Shown here one piece after another: positions 1-13,118 of a stretch of 64,000 nucleotides of DNA. The notes below the pieces were generated by a model. It was not told where the DNA came from. It saw only the letters and a program-made list of their open reading frames with translations, and did not search any database. Each line of letters begins with the position of its first letter. The first letter of the stretch is position 1. The DNA is from Jackrogersella multiformis (lineage: Eukaryota; Ascomycota; Sordariomycetes; Xylariales; Hypoxylaceae). The translations under genes and the position numbers were made by a program. Location: the NCBI GenBank assembly GCA_902806575.1, contig CADCXD010000011.1, positions 1,736,001 through 1,800,000 on the forward strand. The letters run 5' to 3'.

Positions 1-420
1 GGGGCTGTGGGCAGGCATCGAAGATGTGACTATTTCATAGGAGCTTTAAGTTTTATACCTAGGTATTTAAGAAGATACTCCGGCCATCGGAAAAGCGCAT
101 CTCGAGCTGCATCAGTAGATGTTATACTTGCCGACCCGAGAACGAAGCCGAACGTAGCAGTGCAGCACTGGTCTCGTCAGGCAACAATACCGGTCACGGA
201 GTTAAAGGCGGTATCGGTGTTATTTCTCCGTGTCGTACAGTTGACCTTGTCCACGAACCCGAACATTCGGACAAAAGTGAAAAAAAAAAACCGGGAGGCC
301 GAGATGGATGCCGTAATCGATGAGCATGAGTTGAGGTGTCTACTGATTGAGTCGACAATCCTGGCACCTGCTAACTGCATCATTTGACAACGGCGTGTTT
401 GCCCGAGGAGGCTGGTTTAG

Positions 421-669
421 CCCAGACTCACAACTTTGGCGCCATTTACGATGACGTATATAGTACACCGATTGGAAAAGGAATGGGATAATTCCTCCGT
501 CTTCGAAAAACTCAGCCAACTATTAGACCGAATGCCGCGTGTTCACTCAGTGAAATCTCCTAAAGGATGGTATGGCGAGACCTGTGATAATCCTGACCCC
601 GACGGCGGAGTCTGCCACGTTGCGTTCAATACATTATCCGTGCCGGATTTAGAACCCTGTAAGGAGTAA
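421..669 (+). CDS. Possible 3'-terminal coding exon, unknown protein
   Basis: From 421 an open frame runs to a TAA at 667-669 (82 residues if read from 421). It is preceded by a CTAAC (370-374) and a TTTAG at 416-420 that could act as branch site and 3' splice site; the TAG is an in-frame stop, so the frame would have to start after splicing. The translation has a natural-looking composition with three cysteines, including the stretch GWYGETCDNPDPDGGVC. I do not recognise the family. No convincing upstream exon is visible before the window edge, so this may be the last exon of a gene that is cut off or decayed. It could equally be a chance frame. Confidence 0.2.
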   Translation, partial: PRLTTLAPFTMTYIVHRLEKEWDNSSVFEKLSQLLDRMPRVHSVKSPKGWYGETCDNPDPDGGVCHVAFNTLSVPDLEPCKE

Positions 670-2026
670 ATTTGTCATCCCAATCCTTAGACTCTCGCGA
701 TTGTTACTCTTTGAGGAGGGCATGTGCGTGGATGTGTACCTAGGGTAAGCAAACGGCGCAGCTTGCATCCCCCTATGCGGTAGACCCGGCCCTACATAGA
801 GACCTACCACCTATGAGGTACCTAACGCGGCAAAGGCAACCAGGGGACGGGAATTCGCAAGCTGGTCTGCGGCGTAAAATAGCCGCGAACGACAACATGT
901 GAAAGAGGAACAGAGAGTTTTGGCAACATCTAACTTATTCGATGAGTATTATCAGTCTTATTGCAGCGTAAATGATTATTTGGAAACAAATTGTGTCTTG
1001 AGAGTTGATGTGTGGGAAGAAGTTTAGATTTAAGCTCGACTTACATTCAAGTTAAGCTTAGGTTTAGGGGCAGTGGGTCCATCGCAGCGGATTACATAAT
1101 ATTACATAATACCAGGTACTGTCCAGTCTGTCCTACTGTGCATCATTTTACCCACTGTATCTGTACCCTGGTTCGTTACCAACGGGCTGGACCCACGTTC
1201 CCCGTCCCACGCCCCGATAAAGTTTACGGAGGATTCCCATGGCGCCGGCGCTATTGAAGCATCTTCCGCCCTTCCCCTGGAACTAAACCATATATCAACA
1301 TCAATGACAAATGACAAATAGCCGCGAAAGATAAGGTATACCTAGAACCTACATATTCCCTGTTCTTTCCAAGTGGATCTTCTGTTAACTCTGCATACCT
1401 TCCAGTTACCTAGGTCCGTACCTTATAATATTAACCTAGAATATTATAGATACTACCTAGGTAGGCGGACACGGTCTATCACGAGATTATCATATTATTA
1501 TCATAATCTTACATGACGATCTACCTAGCCATTCTTTTTAGTGTAGGTAGGTAGATAATTAGCTAAGTCAACGGGCGTCACCACCGGCCGAGTGGATTTG
1601 TTCTGGGATATTTATAGGCATACCTACTCATATTCATCGGGGCCCTACTTGCAGGTGCTCAGCCACCGTTAAATACGAGGGGCGCGGTAGGGCGGTCTGC
1701 GGGGCCTACGAACGCCTTAAGTATTTTCATTCCAGCCAACTTACTACCTATTATCGCGAGTCCCTATTCGAATGATAAGTGCTCTGCATGGTACAATGCT
1801 ACTAGCAGACAGGAATGTCCAGCTAGATTTTTGGGTGCCATCAATCCAACCTTTCGGGCCTGCCGTCGGTAAGAAGATCTGTCATTGTGTCGACCCGAAG
1901 AACTTAAGGTTAGGGCTGAAACCCCTGGATACGACGAGAGATATGTGAATGCGGTAGCTTTGATATTTCGAGAGTCAGTGGTGTATTAAGTAAGTATTTA
2001 AAATTAGGGAGTATGGTGACGCATCT

Positions 2027-2046
2027 CTACCTAGGTAGGTAGGTAA
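2027..2046. repeat. ACCTAGGT-type palindromic repeat
   Basis: CTACCTAGGTAGGTAGGTAA: a palindromic CTACCTAGGTAG core extended by AGGT units. One member of the dispersed intergenic family discussed in the findings. Confidence 0.7.
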
Positions 2047-3098
2047 GAGCAAAGCCAATCGGATTAGCTCGAGTATTTAGTCCATGTCGTCAGCACGAAC
2101 GATGCTACCGACAAGCGAGATATGGCATGCACAACATCGTAACGTAATCAGCGATAAATATCTCTAGCTAAGACGAAAATAGGATAGCATACGAAAATTA
2201 CGAAAGCACTAGATAGATTACATAATGTAAGAAATAGGGGCACACACATGAAACCTGCCCCCTGGGGCCTGGATGCCGTAGAATCATACCAAGAGCCGTA
2301 GCACTAGCCCCCAGTAAGCTGGTCGGGAAGTACGTAATCAGGGGGGCGGCCCTTCCCGTGCGGCAACCACAGAATTGAGAGTCTGGAGCGCATCGTCGAT
2401 ATAGCTGGTATACCTTAGCTATGAATTTAGTCCGCGGCACAGTGCCGGCGGCGCCATAGCAGCGCCGTAACTAAGCCTTGAAGTGCTGCTAGGTAAATTC
2501 TGCGTATAGACACACTGTAATCGCACGGCTTTAAGGGGGTTGATATCACGGAGGCACGAAAGAATGGTTGAAAGGTTTGAATTGTTGGTGACATACTTAC
2601 TTACCACATATACCTATGTCACTCAGACGCGTCATGAGAGCCGCGACTATACGGGGTTACGGAAATACCAATATCATATGGATGCTTTACTTGAGCAAAA
2701 GAATGAGACATAAATATCGATTCAAGACTGCTACATGAGTTTCTTGCATACTGCTGCTTGCGCAGATAGACTTCGAGGAGAACCCGAAGTCTCCGTTTAT
2801 ATCTATAACGTGTAGACCTCCAAATGCGAAATATAACCCATGATAAAATTGCCACCTAAAGAGCTGTGGGAAAACGAGGGCGACTCGGAGGAATAATCGA
2901 GAACATGCCTTCTCGGCCGAGAAAGGGGTCGATTGAATATGCTGGCCATATCGAAATAGGCTCCCCTATGAAACCTCCAGCTAGAAAACTCGTTCAAATG
3001 AAGGTAGAGAAGCAAAGTAGAAAAGAAATCCGTCTAACCCCTGAACTCCTTCCTTCCATGCCTAATGCCAGATGTTGATACAGCCCTGGGTGAGGGGT

Positions 3099-3209
3099 TT
3101 AGTTGTAGCCGCTACGGCTTCTTCCACGAGTGCTGCTGGTGTCGGAACCAGCGTCAGGGCTGTTGGAGCCCGTGTCGTTTGAAGGGGCGTCAGATCCAGA
3201 GTCAGGCAT
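3099..3209 (-). CDS. Possible 36-residue Ser/Asp/Gly-rich micro-ORF
   Basis: On the minus strand an ATG at 3209 in the context ACAAGATGCC opens 36 codons ending in TAA at 3099-3101. The peptide is strongly biased: an N-terminal half of S, D, G, N and P (it begins MPDSGSDAPSNDTGSNSPDA) followed by a basic RGRSRSGYN end. The bias resembles the hydrophilic starts of small fungal stress or conidiation proteins, but I cannot assign a family. It lies alone in the gene-poor arm. A longer spliced protein whose first exon this is remains possible, as does a chance low-complexity frame. Confidence 0.22.
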   Translation of the reverse strand: MPDSGSDAPSNDTGSNSPDAGSDTSSTRGRSRSGYN

Positions 3210-5091
3210 CTTGTCGTATTTGTGCTAAATGCTTCTAGATTGTTGACTGGCGTGGTACTATATTCTCAGTCGTAGCTCAGAATACGTTTTGCTCTCTTCC
3301 AATTTTTCGTAGTTGGTCGTTAGAACTTGGTAAAATTCGCCGTTTCTTAGATACGCTTTTCTTGCGGGGTTTTAAACAATGCGAGCTTTGTCTCTCTGGA
3401 TCCTATTACAGATTGACCGAATGGAGTCTCGGTTTTCCCTAAAGCGCATGATATCAGTACATGTTGATAGACAGGGAGTTATGGTAAATATGATCATGAC
3501 AATAGCGAGCGGTTTATAAGGGGGAAGTCATACCTGATATGTTTGACAACGGCTATCGCTAGATATGACAGACTAGAGTGTATCTGAGGAATATATATGT
3601 GGACTGAAACGTCGAAGGCGTATGAGAATAAGGGTACGAGAAGAGTTAAAGAGATCGTAGTGGCTTGAGATGAGTCCAAGAAAAAGTATCAACGACCAAG
3701 AGGGAGCATGAGGATTATATAGTTTATCCATGTGTAACTAGACGATTTATTGTCTCGAGAGTAGTTTTGCCATGTAGTAATTGGACACCCACAGAAGATT
3801 AGATGACTACCTCAGCCCTACGGCAGGATTCCGTGGACCACACTCCAGATCCACCATATCAGTATAACTAGGGGTGTAAACTGATTACAGATCTTATGCC
3901 GGACCAGTCAGCCTACATAAGTATGCCTCGCCCTGCGTATGAAGCGAATATGGGCAGGTCAGAATGGAATGGTGGAATAGAAAAGAAGCCTTAGGATCTA
4001 AACCTAGGTCCAAAAGGGGAACAGCTCGGGCCAGAAGAACAGGTGGCCCAGGAGGACGGCAACAAGTCAGTTACGTACCACCATACTTCCGGAGTCAAGG
4101 CCGATATGGGCCTTGGTATATCTTCGGGGATGCTTGATAATGGGTTTAAATTCCGGTGGAACTAGGAAAAATCGGACGTTATCACGGCTGAGAGTGTTGG
4201 TTGGGGTCCGGGATCTCAAGACTGCGCCTTGTACGGCGCTCATCCACCTTGGCTAGGCACGAGAGTATGCCAGGATCACATCCTGTAAGTGGTTTAGAGG
4301 GGTTACATTCGAAGTGAAAAGAGGAATAGAAGAGAAATGGGTAGTTAGTCATACAGCGGTCGAGTCTGAGTCGTTGTTAATAGGAAACACGATACCGAAA
4401 ACGAACACTTTGCTAGGCTTAGGAGGAACAGTCGTCAATGAGATTACCGTAGCATCAAACTGATGATCTGTAACTAGATACAACACAATTACTATTTGTG
4501 TTATTAGGTGATCTCGGCATGAAGGGACAGGATCATACGACCTGAATATACAAGGCTAACATGATAGAGAGAACGGAATGTGCTTTCTCACAGCGCCGTG
4601 TCGCCGTGTGTGCCAATTTGAACCGAACTTGGCCAAACAGAACCCAAACTGGATGAATGAAACAATTTGGGTCCGATTATGCATCATGATACCCCCATAT
4701 CACTCTGTTGGCCCTACGGCGCCTTGAACCCAATATTATCCCTTAATAACGGTGTTGACCACCACTCAGCACATTGACTAACAAGTGCGCGTTATAACGA
4801 AGCGTGGCCATGACGGACGAAGGTATGAGACAGGAAGAAAGATAAAGGACTCAATCATCGGAGTTTCCACCAAATCCGGTAACTTGTTCAACGTATGGCC
4901 GTTTAATAATTCAAGTTTCGAGTATCGGCAAGGTAACGTAGAAGGTAAAAAGAAGATGTAAGAAGGACGATGTCGTATGCGCGGCAGGTCGTACCTTAGG
5001 TTACCTGGAAGCTAAGCGTTAAGCGACATGCGCCTTGTAAATCCCGTGTGCTACAGGCTCCAGGGCTGTTGCGTTGGAGTGGGCTAACTTC

Positions 5092-5146
5092 AGGTACCTA
5101 GGTACCTACCTAGCCTAACGTTAGGAGCTGAAGGTTAGGTAGGTAC
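5092..5146. repeat. Cluster of ACCTAGGT palindromes
   Basis: Contains AGGTACCTAGGTACCT, the hexamer-pair palindrome CCTAACGTTAGG and a trailing TTAGGTAGGTAC, so the whole segment can fold back on itself. Same dispersed family as elsewhere in the window. Confidence 0.7.
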
Positions 5147-8100
5147 ATCTCTAATGAAGTCGAGGTGCAACCTTGGAACTTGGAAGGTCCGCGGTATTAT
5201 TACCGTAATCGAGGCTAGGTGGGGGCGGAAGTTTCAGTGTAAGGCTTAAGCCACAGGCCTCCCCCAATTGGGAAGTCATCGCGCTTGCAAATCCAATAAT
5301 AAACTTAAACGGCCCCGGACCCAATCTTCAAAGGAATCTATCTGAGAATCCTCAATCCTTCCTTAACAAGCATCTTGCATGTCAACCGAATCTCAATAGC
5401 CCTTATGCCTGCGACTCATATCATACTACTGCGTATTCCAATCACGCCTAGGTATCTAGCCTACCGACCTCAGGTAATCATTCCGAACTACCTAGCCAGC
5501 TGTAAGCCATCAACGTCCAAATTCAGTAGTATCCCTGCTACCGAGTTGGCCGAATAAGTAGACCCTGTCCCAGAATAGGTCAGTCAAATTCATCATCTGT
5601 GCCGCAACAGCTTTCACATCTGGTGTCTCCCCCTCCTGTCCTACTGTTAGGCAGTGGACCAGGCTGCCAAGTTCCAAGGTTCCAAGGTTACGAGCTTATT
5701 GCTGACTTTGCTGTCACAATTAAGTCTCACCGCACGTGGGATGGGCCAACTGTCAGGATTCTAAAATTTTGCAGCCACGAGACGGTGGAAGAGTCGCTTA
5801 TGTCACCCGGCAATATTAACGGCTGGCAGCTGGGTAACCTACCTAAGGTAGTAGGTAACCATATGGAACTTTCTATTTTCTTTCCAGAACGAGCTTAAGA
5901 CTCTAAGTAGGTAGCCAGCCCTAAGGCCCCCTTGAAACCGCAGCGAGTACGATGAGAGACGTCGCATTCCGCCAGCTTATGACATATGCATAATTTCCAT
6001 CTTAGGCTTCTATTCTCAGCCTGGAGATGAGGAATTTATGTTTCCTGTTTATTGACCCTGCATTGGAACAATACCATTAGGCAACACATACAGCCGCAAC
6101 GGATCCGAAAAAGGCTCTGTTGAGATCGGCCTTCTATCTCTTTAGAGCATCTAATATGCCCATTTTACAGCGGATTCTCTATAGTATTATTCAAGGCAGG
6201 ATTGAATCCCTCATTACAACATCAGCCAAGGAACATTTCACTTATTACTAAGGAAAATCTAAGATTAGGGTAGGTAAGAAGTTGATAATGAGAACTAAAT
6301 AATCACTTGGGCCACTAAGTAAATAAATTATGAGTAGGGACCGCAGAGCCACAACGCGCGATAGAAAGGAATCTAAACAGATTGCCGGCTCCCGCTCCGG
6401 CTTAGAGCCAAAGTCGAAGGATGGACAATCGTTTCCGCCTCGCGGGATTTTACAGCGATCTAAACATCTGACTAGGACGGCTACTTATCGAATGGCTCTA
6501 AGCCGAACCGACTTTGAAATGCTTGCTGTCAGCAGGGTTCCTGAACCAATTGAAGACTTTGCTGCCAACCCCAGGCTCAAATATCCCTGCTGATCCTACA
6601 CGAGATGCCGTTATACCAGGGGTATTTTGAGCCGACATTAGTCATATCACGTACCAAAGCCTTGGTGATAGTTAATAGTTGGATGCTGGTTTCGATATCA
6701 CGACCAAACTACCATATTGTGAGCTGACTAATGTTGCCTCAAGTGCCGAGCGAGCGAGCGATACCGATGCGGCGGGTATTTGTTACATGGCTATCCGCTC
6801 TACTTGGGTTGCAGGTAGTAACGAAAGTTCCTCACATGCAGATCACTCTCAGACGCTGCTGCAGCTACCTAGTATTGTCACACACTGGAAAGTTATCCGC
6901 ATGCCGGCTCGACATCCTCGATATGCCTTGTTATGCAAGGAACATGTGTTACTACATCGACGTCATGTGTGCCAAACCACCGGGCATCAACTGCCTCGGC
7001 AGCCGACCGAGAGTCATCCTGTCATGACTAGACTTCTGCATATTACATGAAAGAACCTCTATACCTTGCTGATACAAAAAGGGTCTAGTCTCCCGTTAAA
7101 CAGACGAAAGTTAACAACCTAAATCTGATTCTAGGTGCGTCAGTGGCGATGTTTGATTTCCGCGTCTCAGTTGCGTAAAACCAACATCATGAAAGCATAC
7201 CCCAGATTGTTGTGTTGTGTACAAGAACTAGGTATCTCTGCTGTATCTAAGAATATCACTGACCAGTTCGCAGTCTATTAAGTCGTTTCAGATGTACCCC
7301 GTTACTATCGCAAATCACTCCCGATGCTCATATTGGTCGCCTCCCTGCACAAAGCCCGGGCTACGTGACATTTGGTACGCAGCAACGTCGCTTCTGCACT
7401 ATTACCGCCTTCATTGTCCCTATCTGGAAACCATGGGTTACTTCAGCATGTTAGCTGTACTGACCCCTGCCCTTACCATCTCTTAGCAACACTGCGCGTT
7501 TCGTGTTTCCAAATGGAGGCTCAATTGACAACCACCTACATACTATGGTATATACAAGATATATCCAGAGAAAAAGGCTAATTTCTGTATCATGCCCATC
7601 AGTGCTAATTATTTACAAGGTTACACCAAGATTCAAATTTTCCGGGATATGATGTCTCAATAGGGTTATTAGGTACCCATGGCTACTAAAGCTAAAACGT
7701 TGACGGTAGGTTGGTTGCCTACCCAGAGGTAAGTATCTCGTTGGTGGTCAATCTCAGGGCTTCGTAGCAAAACGCATTGTACCTTGCCAACCTCGCGTCT
7801 GTCATATTTCTCATAGCAGCAAGTGTCATCCTTATCATTTTTAGGTAAGTGATGATTACGTACTCTTTAATACGCCCACCCTAGATATTTTCAGAATTTT
7901 CGTTCGAGTGGTCAAATCCGGTCCCAAACTCGGTCCCGACGACTTTGTGAAGTTACACATCCTATTTTAGAGATCTAGGGAACTACAATGAGGATTGCCT
8001 ACGTCGTTGCTTACCTACCCAGGTACGTATCGATCCCCCTTTTTGCGTCAGGACAACTTACGCCTCGTCAAGCTCTATCCTATGTAAGCAGAGCAATATC

Positions 8101-8421
8101 GCACACAAAAATAAATCGGGGTGCTACACATGTTTTTTATCGCTTTATCTCATCCGCACAAGGGGCACGGGTTTTTCTTAACCCCCTACAGCTTCTCTAG
8201 GTATCATATGAGAGACCCCCTGAACTTGGCTGCCTGAGCCCTATTTTAGAAACGAATCGTAACATACTCTACCGCAGTCTAGTGAGACTAGCTAGTGAGA
8301 TGCCCGGTGCATGACAAGAACAGGATCATTTGAACCAACTCTAGACATGCTGTGGCATAAAACCTCATCGGAGTTATTATCGAGCTCGGGCTAAACGGAA
8401 ACTGTTGTATTCTCAATTCCA

Positions 8422-8443
8422 TACCTACCTAGGTAGGTAGGTA
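8422..8443. repeat. ACCTACCTAGGTAGGT palindrome
   Basis: A near-perfect palindrome TACCTACCTAGGTAGGTA with one further AGGT unit. It is isolated, with no gene nearby. Confidence 0.75.
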
Positions 8444-10330
8444 TCCGTGTTGAATAACTCATTATTGCAGTGATTGGGCTAATTTCTGTCAATCTAGTTC
8501 ATTGGTCCTGTATGAAGTCGGCTCGATGAGATTGACGCCATTTTCTACCTTATTTGATAGAATATGTCTACGCAGGTAGAACGTATAACCTTGTCCGTAT
8601 CAGCTTTGTCATGTGAACTTGTCCTACCCGACCTGTTAGGAGGGCTTCGCGAAACTATATCTCTTTAGTTCATTCTTAGACAGGGGCCTATGTTTAACCA
8701 ACATTACCATGCTGATTCGAGAAGTTATTAAAGTAAATACCAATGAAAAGACGCTCCATCCACCCTCTCCGGAGGATATTGATGGAACAGTGATATTTTT
8801 ATTCAAATGAACTGCGACATCAACAAGCCTCTCCTAAGGTTTTCTCAGAGAGAAACAGACTCGGGAAACGGTCCAAATTGGTCGGCTCGGAATTGTCCCC
8901 GAAGGAACTGTCATACTTAATCCTCCAAATGCTAGGTTAAATGCTCCTACCAATATAAATAATGACCAGGGGATATTCAGGATGATTAGAGATGATTAGC
9001 TGATCGAATTCGTAAGCCTTGGGGTCTGTCGTGCAACGAGGTACGCGTGTAAGTGACAAGTTTGTCAGGACTTATTCAAGACAGCTACCTGCGGCAACGA
9101 GAGCCTCACGCCGTTACTGTCATATCATTGGTAACTCCTAGATTCTGATACAGTAGATTTGCCTGACGATGGGATCATTCTGGACGCCTTGCCGTGATCA
9201 CAGATTCGGTCCGTCCCATCTTGTACGCCCAAAGGGGGTTTTGGGAGGTATGCCACGTCCTCTTACTCCGAATCAATCAGATCATTTGAAATATTTATCC
9301 ACGTTTGAGTCTGATTCACGAGGATATCATATTCCGGGACACGCGCCAGACGCTTCTGAGGAGGGCACGAAGGTGGTTAGGTAGTCTCGTTCGATTCGAC
9401 TTTCGAAACGTCCATGGTACAGTAATAAAGTATGTCCATCAAGTCAAAGAGCAGTTTGACAGGCTCCAATCTACGAGAAACTCTAGTTTCAGTCTCCCAA
9501 GCCCAACCCAAAACCCCGCCTTTTTTGGTGAATTATTCTATGCCACCCCAAGGATTTTGGGGGGAAGTATCTAATAATGGTGAGAGCCAGATGTGAAAAT
9601 CTTATTGATGCAATCAGGAGTCCTCTCATATTTACTATTAGCATAATTCCATGAAGATGTGGCGCATTAGAAAAGGAGGGTAGGTAAATTATAATGGCAT
9701 AATATACATTCTAGAATAAAAGGAGAGAAATCCATGAGAACTAAGATGCCAGTCATTGATATCCCTTTTCAGACCTTTCAGTGCCTTGTTGGGGCAGAAA
9801 TCTCATATAACTAGTTTGAAAAACTTGCCATTCATAGAAGAGATAGGATGATTTAGCTACTCCAGACTATAACCTTATAATGAGTTAATAGAAACAGCAT
9901 ATCTTAATGTGGAAATCAAATAAACATTTTAAGTAGTACTTTGCTTAAATCTTAGTTAAGTCTTAGGTTAGGTAGGGGCCAAATCAGCAACTATTGTAAC
10001 ATTTATTAACATTAAAGCTCACGTTCACTTGGTTACAAAACAGGCTGAATTATCGACATCTCTGACTTGTCGTGCCTCTTCTGAAATGAACTGAAAACAT
10101 TATATCCCACAATAAAGGTGTCGTTCAAGCAACTGAAGCTATTAATGGTAGAGAAGTACCTAGGTAGATAGAGACTTATGTAGGTTTAAGTTCCCTTACT
10201 TTGACAGACAGGCAACTATCTGAGCAGTTAAAAATAGAATGATAACTCGGATGATTTGTTAAGCCAAAGATGGGAAATTGCTCAGCTTATCTAAGTTACC
10301 TGGTTCACACTGGACAATATACATATTATT

Positions 10331-10382
10331 ACCCTAGGTAGGCTATAGGTAAGTTGCGCGAGAGGTCTCTACCTAGGTAGGC
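10331..10382. repeat. Pair of CCTAGGTAGG palindromes
   Basis: Two short copies, ACCCTAGGTAGGC at about 10331-10343 and ACCTAGGTAGGC at about 10371-10382, separated by roughly 30 bases. They lie in the likely distal promoter zone of the SET-domain gene. Confidence 0.65.
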
Positions 10383-12050
10383 TATCAACATTTGTTCTTG
10401 CCTTAACCAGATAGGTAGCTGCCCTCACGCATGCTTATTCATTTACTCCTTCCTCTCGGCCGCCGAAAATTCACGAATGCACCCGGCCATCAAAGCGGCC
10501 TAACCACCGTACCTACCTGGGCTAGTTACTTAAACCTCCATACAGCATCTGCATATCACTTCCTAATCATAGGCAGGTAATGACTACGTTGGTTACCTAT
10601 TTCGAAAGTATTTGAGAATGTTAATTATTAGGTTAAGTTGGTTTGCTGTACTACAAACCTAAGTTCGATCAATCTTCTCATCCAATATTATCATAAATCC
10701 TTTTCATACAGCACCGACAATTACCTTTATCCTAGAAGGAAATCTTCATATCATAATACCTAGGTACCTACCACAAGACGCTGAGCTTTAACTCAAACAT
10801 CCATCACTGCAGTTTTCAATCCAGGTGATATTAAGCCTCTCGCTACATCATTGAAAGGCATTCATTATTCACAACCAATTACCTCTCAATAACAGCAACC
10901 TTACCTTTTATTCGATCAATCCTATTAAAAAGAAACATCGGGGTCACTTGTGAGTCAGCCTTACGTTCAAATAGCACTGTGAGTAATGGGCATTGACCAG
11001 CAAACATTAGTCAGTTCAGCTCTCATGAATCATTATACTCTACCTAGACTCATCTCTATTATCTATATTCAACTGTTTTTGTAAGCTTCATAATTCTTAT
11101 CTCTACTCAAAGTTTTGATTCTGCTTGTATTATCTAATATGACTATGCAACAAAGCCTTAACCTACATAATCTGTCAACCAACAACCAAACCAGAAAACT
11201 ACTCCTCCTTGTTACCTTAGACTAATTATATCACAAAATCCCTAAACACTAGGTAGAAACATGTTTACACTGTCTTCTATTACCTATTTGTATCTTTTTA
11301 CTAATATACCCGCCCCTCAACCCTCTTCTACTATGTTCTTACAGGAAGTCCTTGAAGTGTAATTAAAATACTGACCCTTTAGGTTACAGCATCCCTACTT
11401 TAGGCTAGGTACCTAGGCAGTTAAGTCATACAGTACACCGAGTCAGAGTTTCACACCATATCGCATTTAAGCTGTACTTCTTTGCTCATTCTCTCTAGGT
11501 AAGTTATTTCATTTCCATCCTCATCTCGGGCATTTACTCCTACACATATCTTCAATACACCCCTCTCTCTTCCTCAGAATTTCTGCAATTTACCTGTCAA
11601 TCGGCACCAAATCATATAAACAGCTATCTACCATTCCAGATACATACGGCATCTCATCTTAATGATGAGATGATAAATATGGCAAACTTATTTTGTCCTT
11701 CGTTACTCCTTGTCTTTGAACTCCCTCGCCCACAACAATTATACCCACCTTCTCCTTTTACTTCATTTAATCATTAATACAATTAAACTTGAACACATCA
11801 CTCATCATTTACATTCGATTCTGACTTCATCTTAGCAACATTACCTATCTCATACTGCAAAAATATCTATCATTTTAGGTGCGTTAGCCGGTCTGGTGTA
11901 TCCATAATGAAGCCTTTTCGATAATAGTACATCATAACATGCTTCATATCCTAGGCATCGCATGAGACACCTACTTCCTACCTCTTAGCATTGAACTATG
12001 TACCCAGGTATTCATTTTGCTTCTTAACTAACATAAAGTTCAGCATTATT

Positions 12051-13118
12051 ATGATGTCATCTGTATCAATCATGGATAAGGTCAGCCCCGCGGGCGCCGC
12101 CCTGACAGCTAACGATGATACGCTCTCGATCACCTCCAGTGACCCAGTACGAGGGGACGAGGATATCGCACCTTATGAGCGTAGCGACGTCTTTAAACGA
12201 CAGATAGCCGAAGTTATTGCCTTACTCAATGAATGGCGCTTATCTAAGCTTAAAGTGGAAACGGAAGCGGAAGCAACAGAAGAAGCCGATGCTATGTCCA
12301 AGCATGACATGGACGATTCGGAGGGGTCCGCTACTTCAATGAGTGGTAGTGTAGGAACACCGTCTACCCCCGATACCAACGGCAGCAGTGAGACGAGCTA
12401 CAGCGAACCGACAAGTTTCGAGATAGAGGAACCCACTACAACACCACACCATCTAGCCGAAGCTCACGACACAGAAGGATACGGAGAGATCCCCTTGGAG
12501 CATCTAGCGAACCCCGAGAAATACAGCAATCAGTATTTCGAGGTGAAGAAGTCCCATCTGGGTGGCAACGGCGCCTTTGCTAAGACCGACCTCAAGCAAG
12601 GGCAGCTAATTCTTGCAGAGAGGCCGACGCTTTCGACTTGTCCTCAGTCCCTGTACAACGAGCTTGACGATCTGGAGCCCGAGATTCGAGCTGCTTTCCT
12701 ACGTATGCACTGCCACAAGCGATCTCCGGATCACGACGACCGACAGGCCATCTTCCTGACGAACGCGTAAGTCATTATATATAGCTAACACGTTATCTCA
12801 CCGGTAGGCTGACCTTACCCAACTAGCTTCGCGATCAGAGATGTGTCCTGCATCTATCTCATCGCGGCGCGGTTCAACCATGCGTGCAAGACTGTCCGAT
12901 CCGTCCAATACGGTGTAGCAGAGGACCAAGTGATGGAGTTCCGAATGTCGAAGGATGTGCCCGCCGGGACCGAGCTCACCATCTCGTACGGACCGCTCAC
13001 GCCGAAGCAGCTGTACGCCATGTGGGGGTTCCGCTGTGCTTGTGGTGGCTGTGCGCCACTCTCGGATAACGACGTCGCTAAACTAGATGGCGCTGCAAAT
13101 GCGGAAGGGATTTGGTAG
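12051..13118 (+). CDS. SET-domain protein (SMYD/SET5-like putative lysine methyltransferase)
   Basis: Two exons, 12051-12766 and 12827-13118, joined across a 60-nt GTAAGT...CTAG intron, give 335 residues. The start could also be the ATG at 12054 or the better-context ATG at 12072. The first 150 residues are acidic, Ser/Thr-rich and disordered. The SET fold begins near residue 162 (YFEVKKSHLGGNGAFA, the substrate-cofactor GxG region). It continues with RFNHAC at 254-259 (the usual NHSC motif) and GTELTISYG at 286-294 with the catalytic-type Tyr293. It ends with a post-SET CxCx2C (CACGGC, 309-314). The I-SET insertion is short and no MYND zinc finger is present, so SET5-like or free-standing SET proteins are closer than true SMYD. 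Substrate unknown; activity as a histone or non-histone lysine methyltransferase is inferred from the family. Serine is replaced by alanine in NHSC. Confidence 0.85.

Larger units (their letters stand above)
1..12050. other. Gene-poor left arm, no recognisable complete gene
   Basis: I could not identify a protein family in any frame of this 12-kb stretch. Open frames are short (mostly under 100 codons, several without an ATG), overlap in conflicting frames and show no conserved motif. Base composition is mixed, unlike the A/T block further right, so heavy RIP is not obvious. The region carries several copies of the ACCTAGGT palindrome (for example 2027-2046, 5092-5146, 8422-8443, 10331-10382). 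From about 10.5 kb to 12.0 kb the + strand is rich in C, T and A and may be promoter and leader of the SET-domain gene. Two weak coding candidates (421-669 and 3099-3209) are listed separately. Heavily decayed genes or transposons cannot be excluded. Confidence 0.6.

Noticed and set aside
7..387. 126-codon open frame at the left edge
   Set aside because: No ATG in good position, no motif, and a competing minus-strand frame over the same bases; looks like chance.
5375..7050. Several overlapping + strand frames of 60-123 codons
   Set aside because: Overlap each other in conflicting phases, carry no family motif and include palindrome-derived sequence.
9169..9574. Two overlapping + strand frames of 71 and 89 codons
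   Set aside because: Mutually exclusive phases without a splice explanation or recognisable motif.
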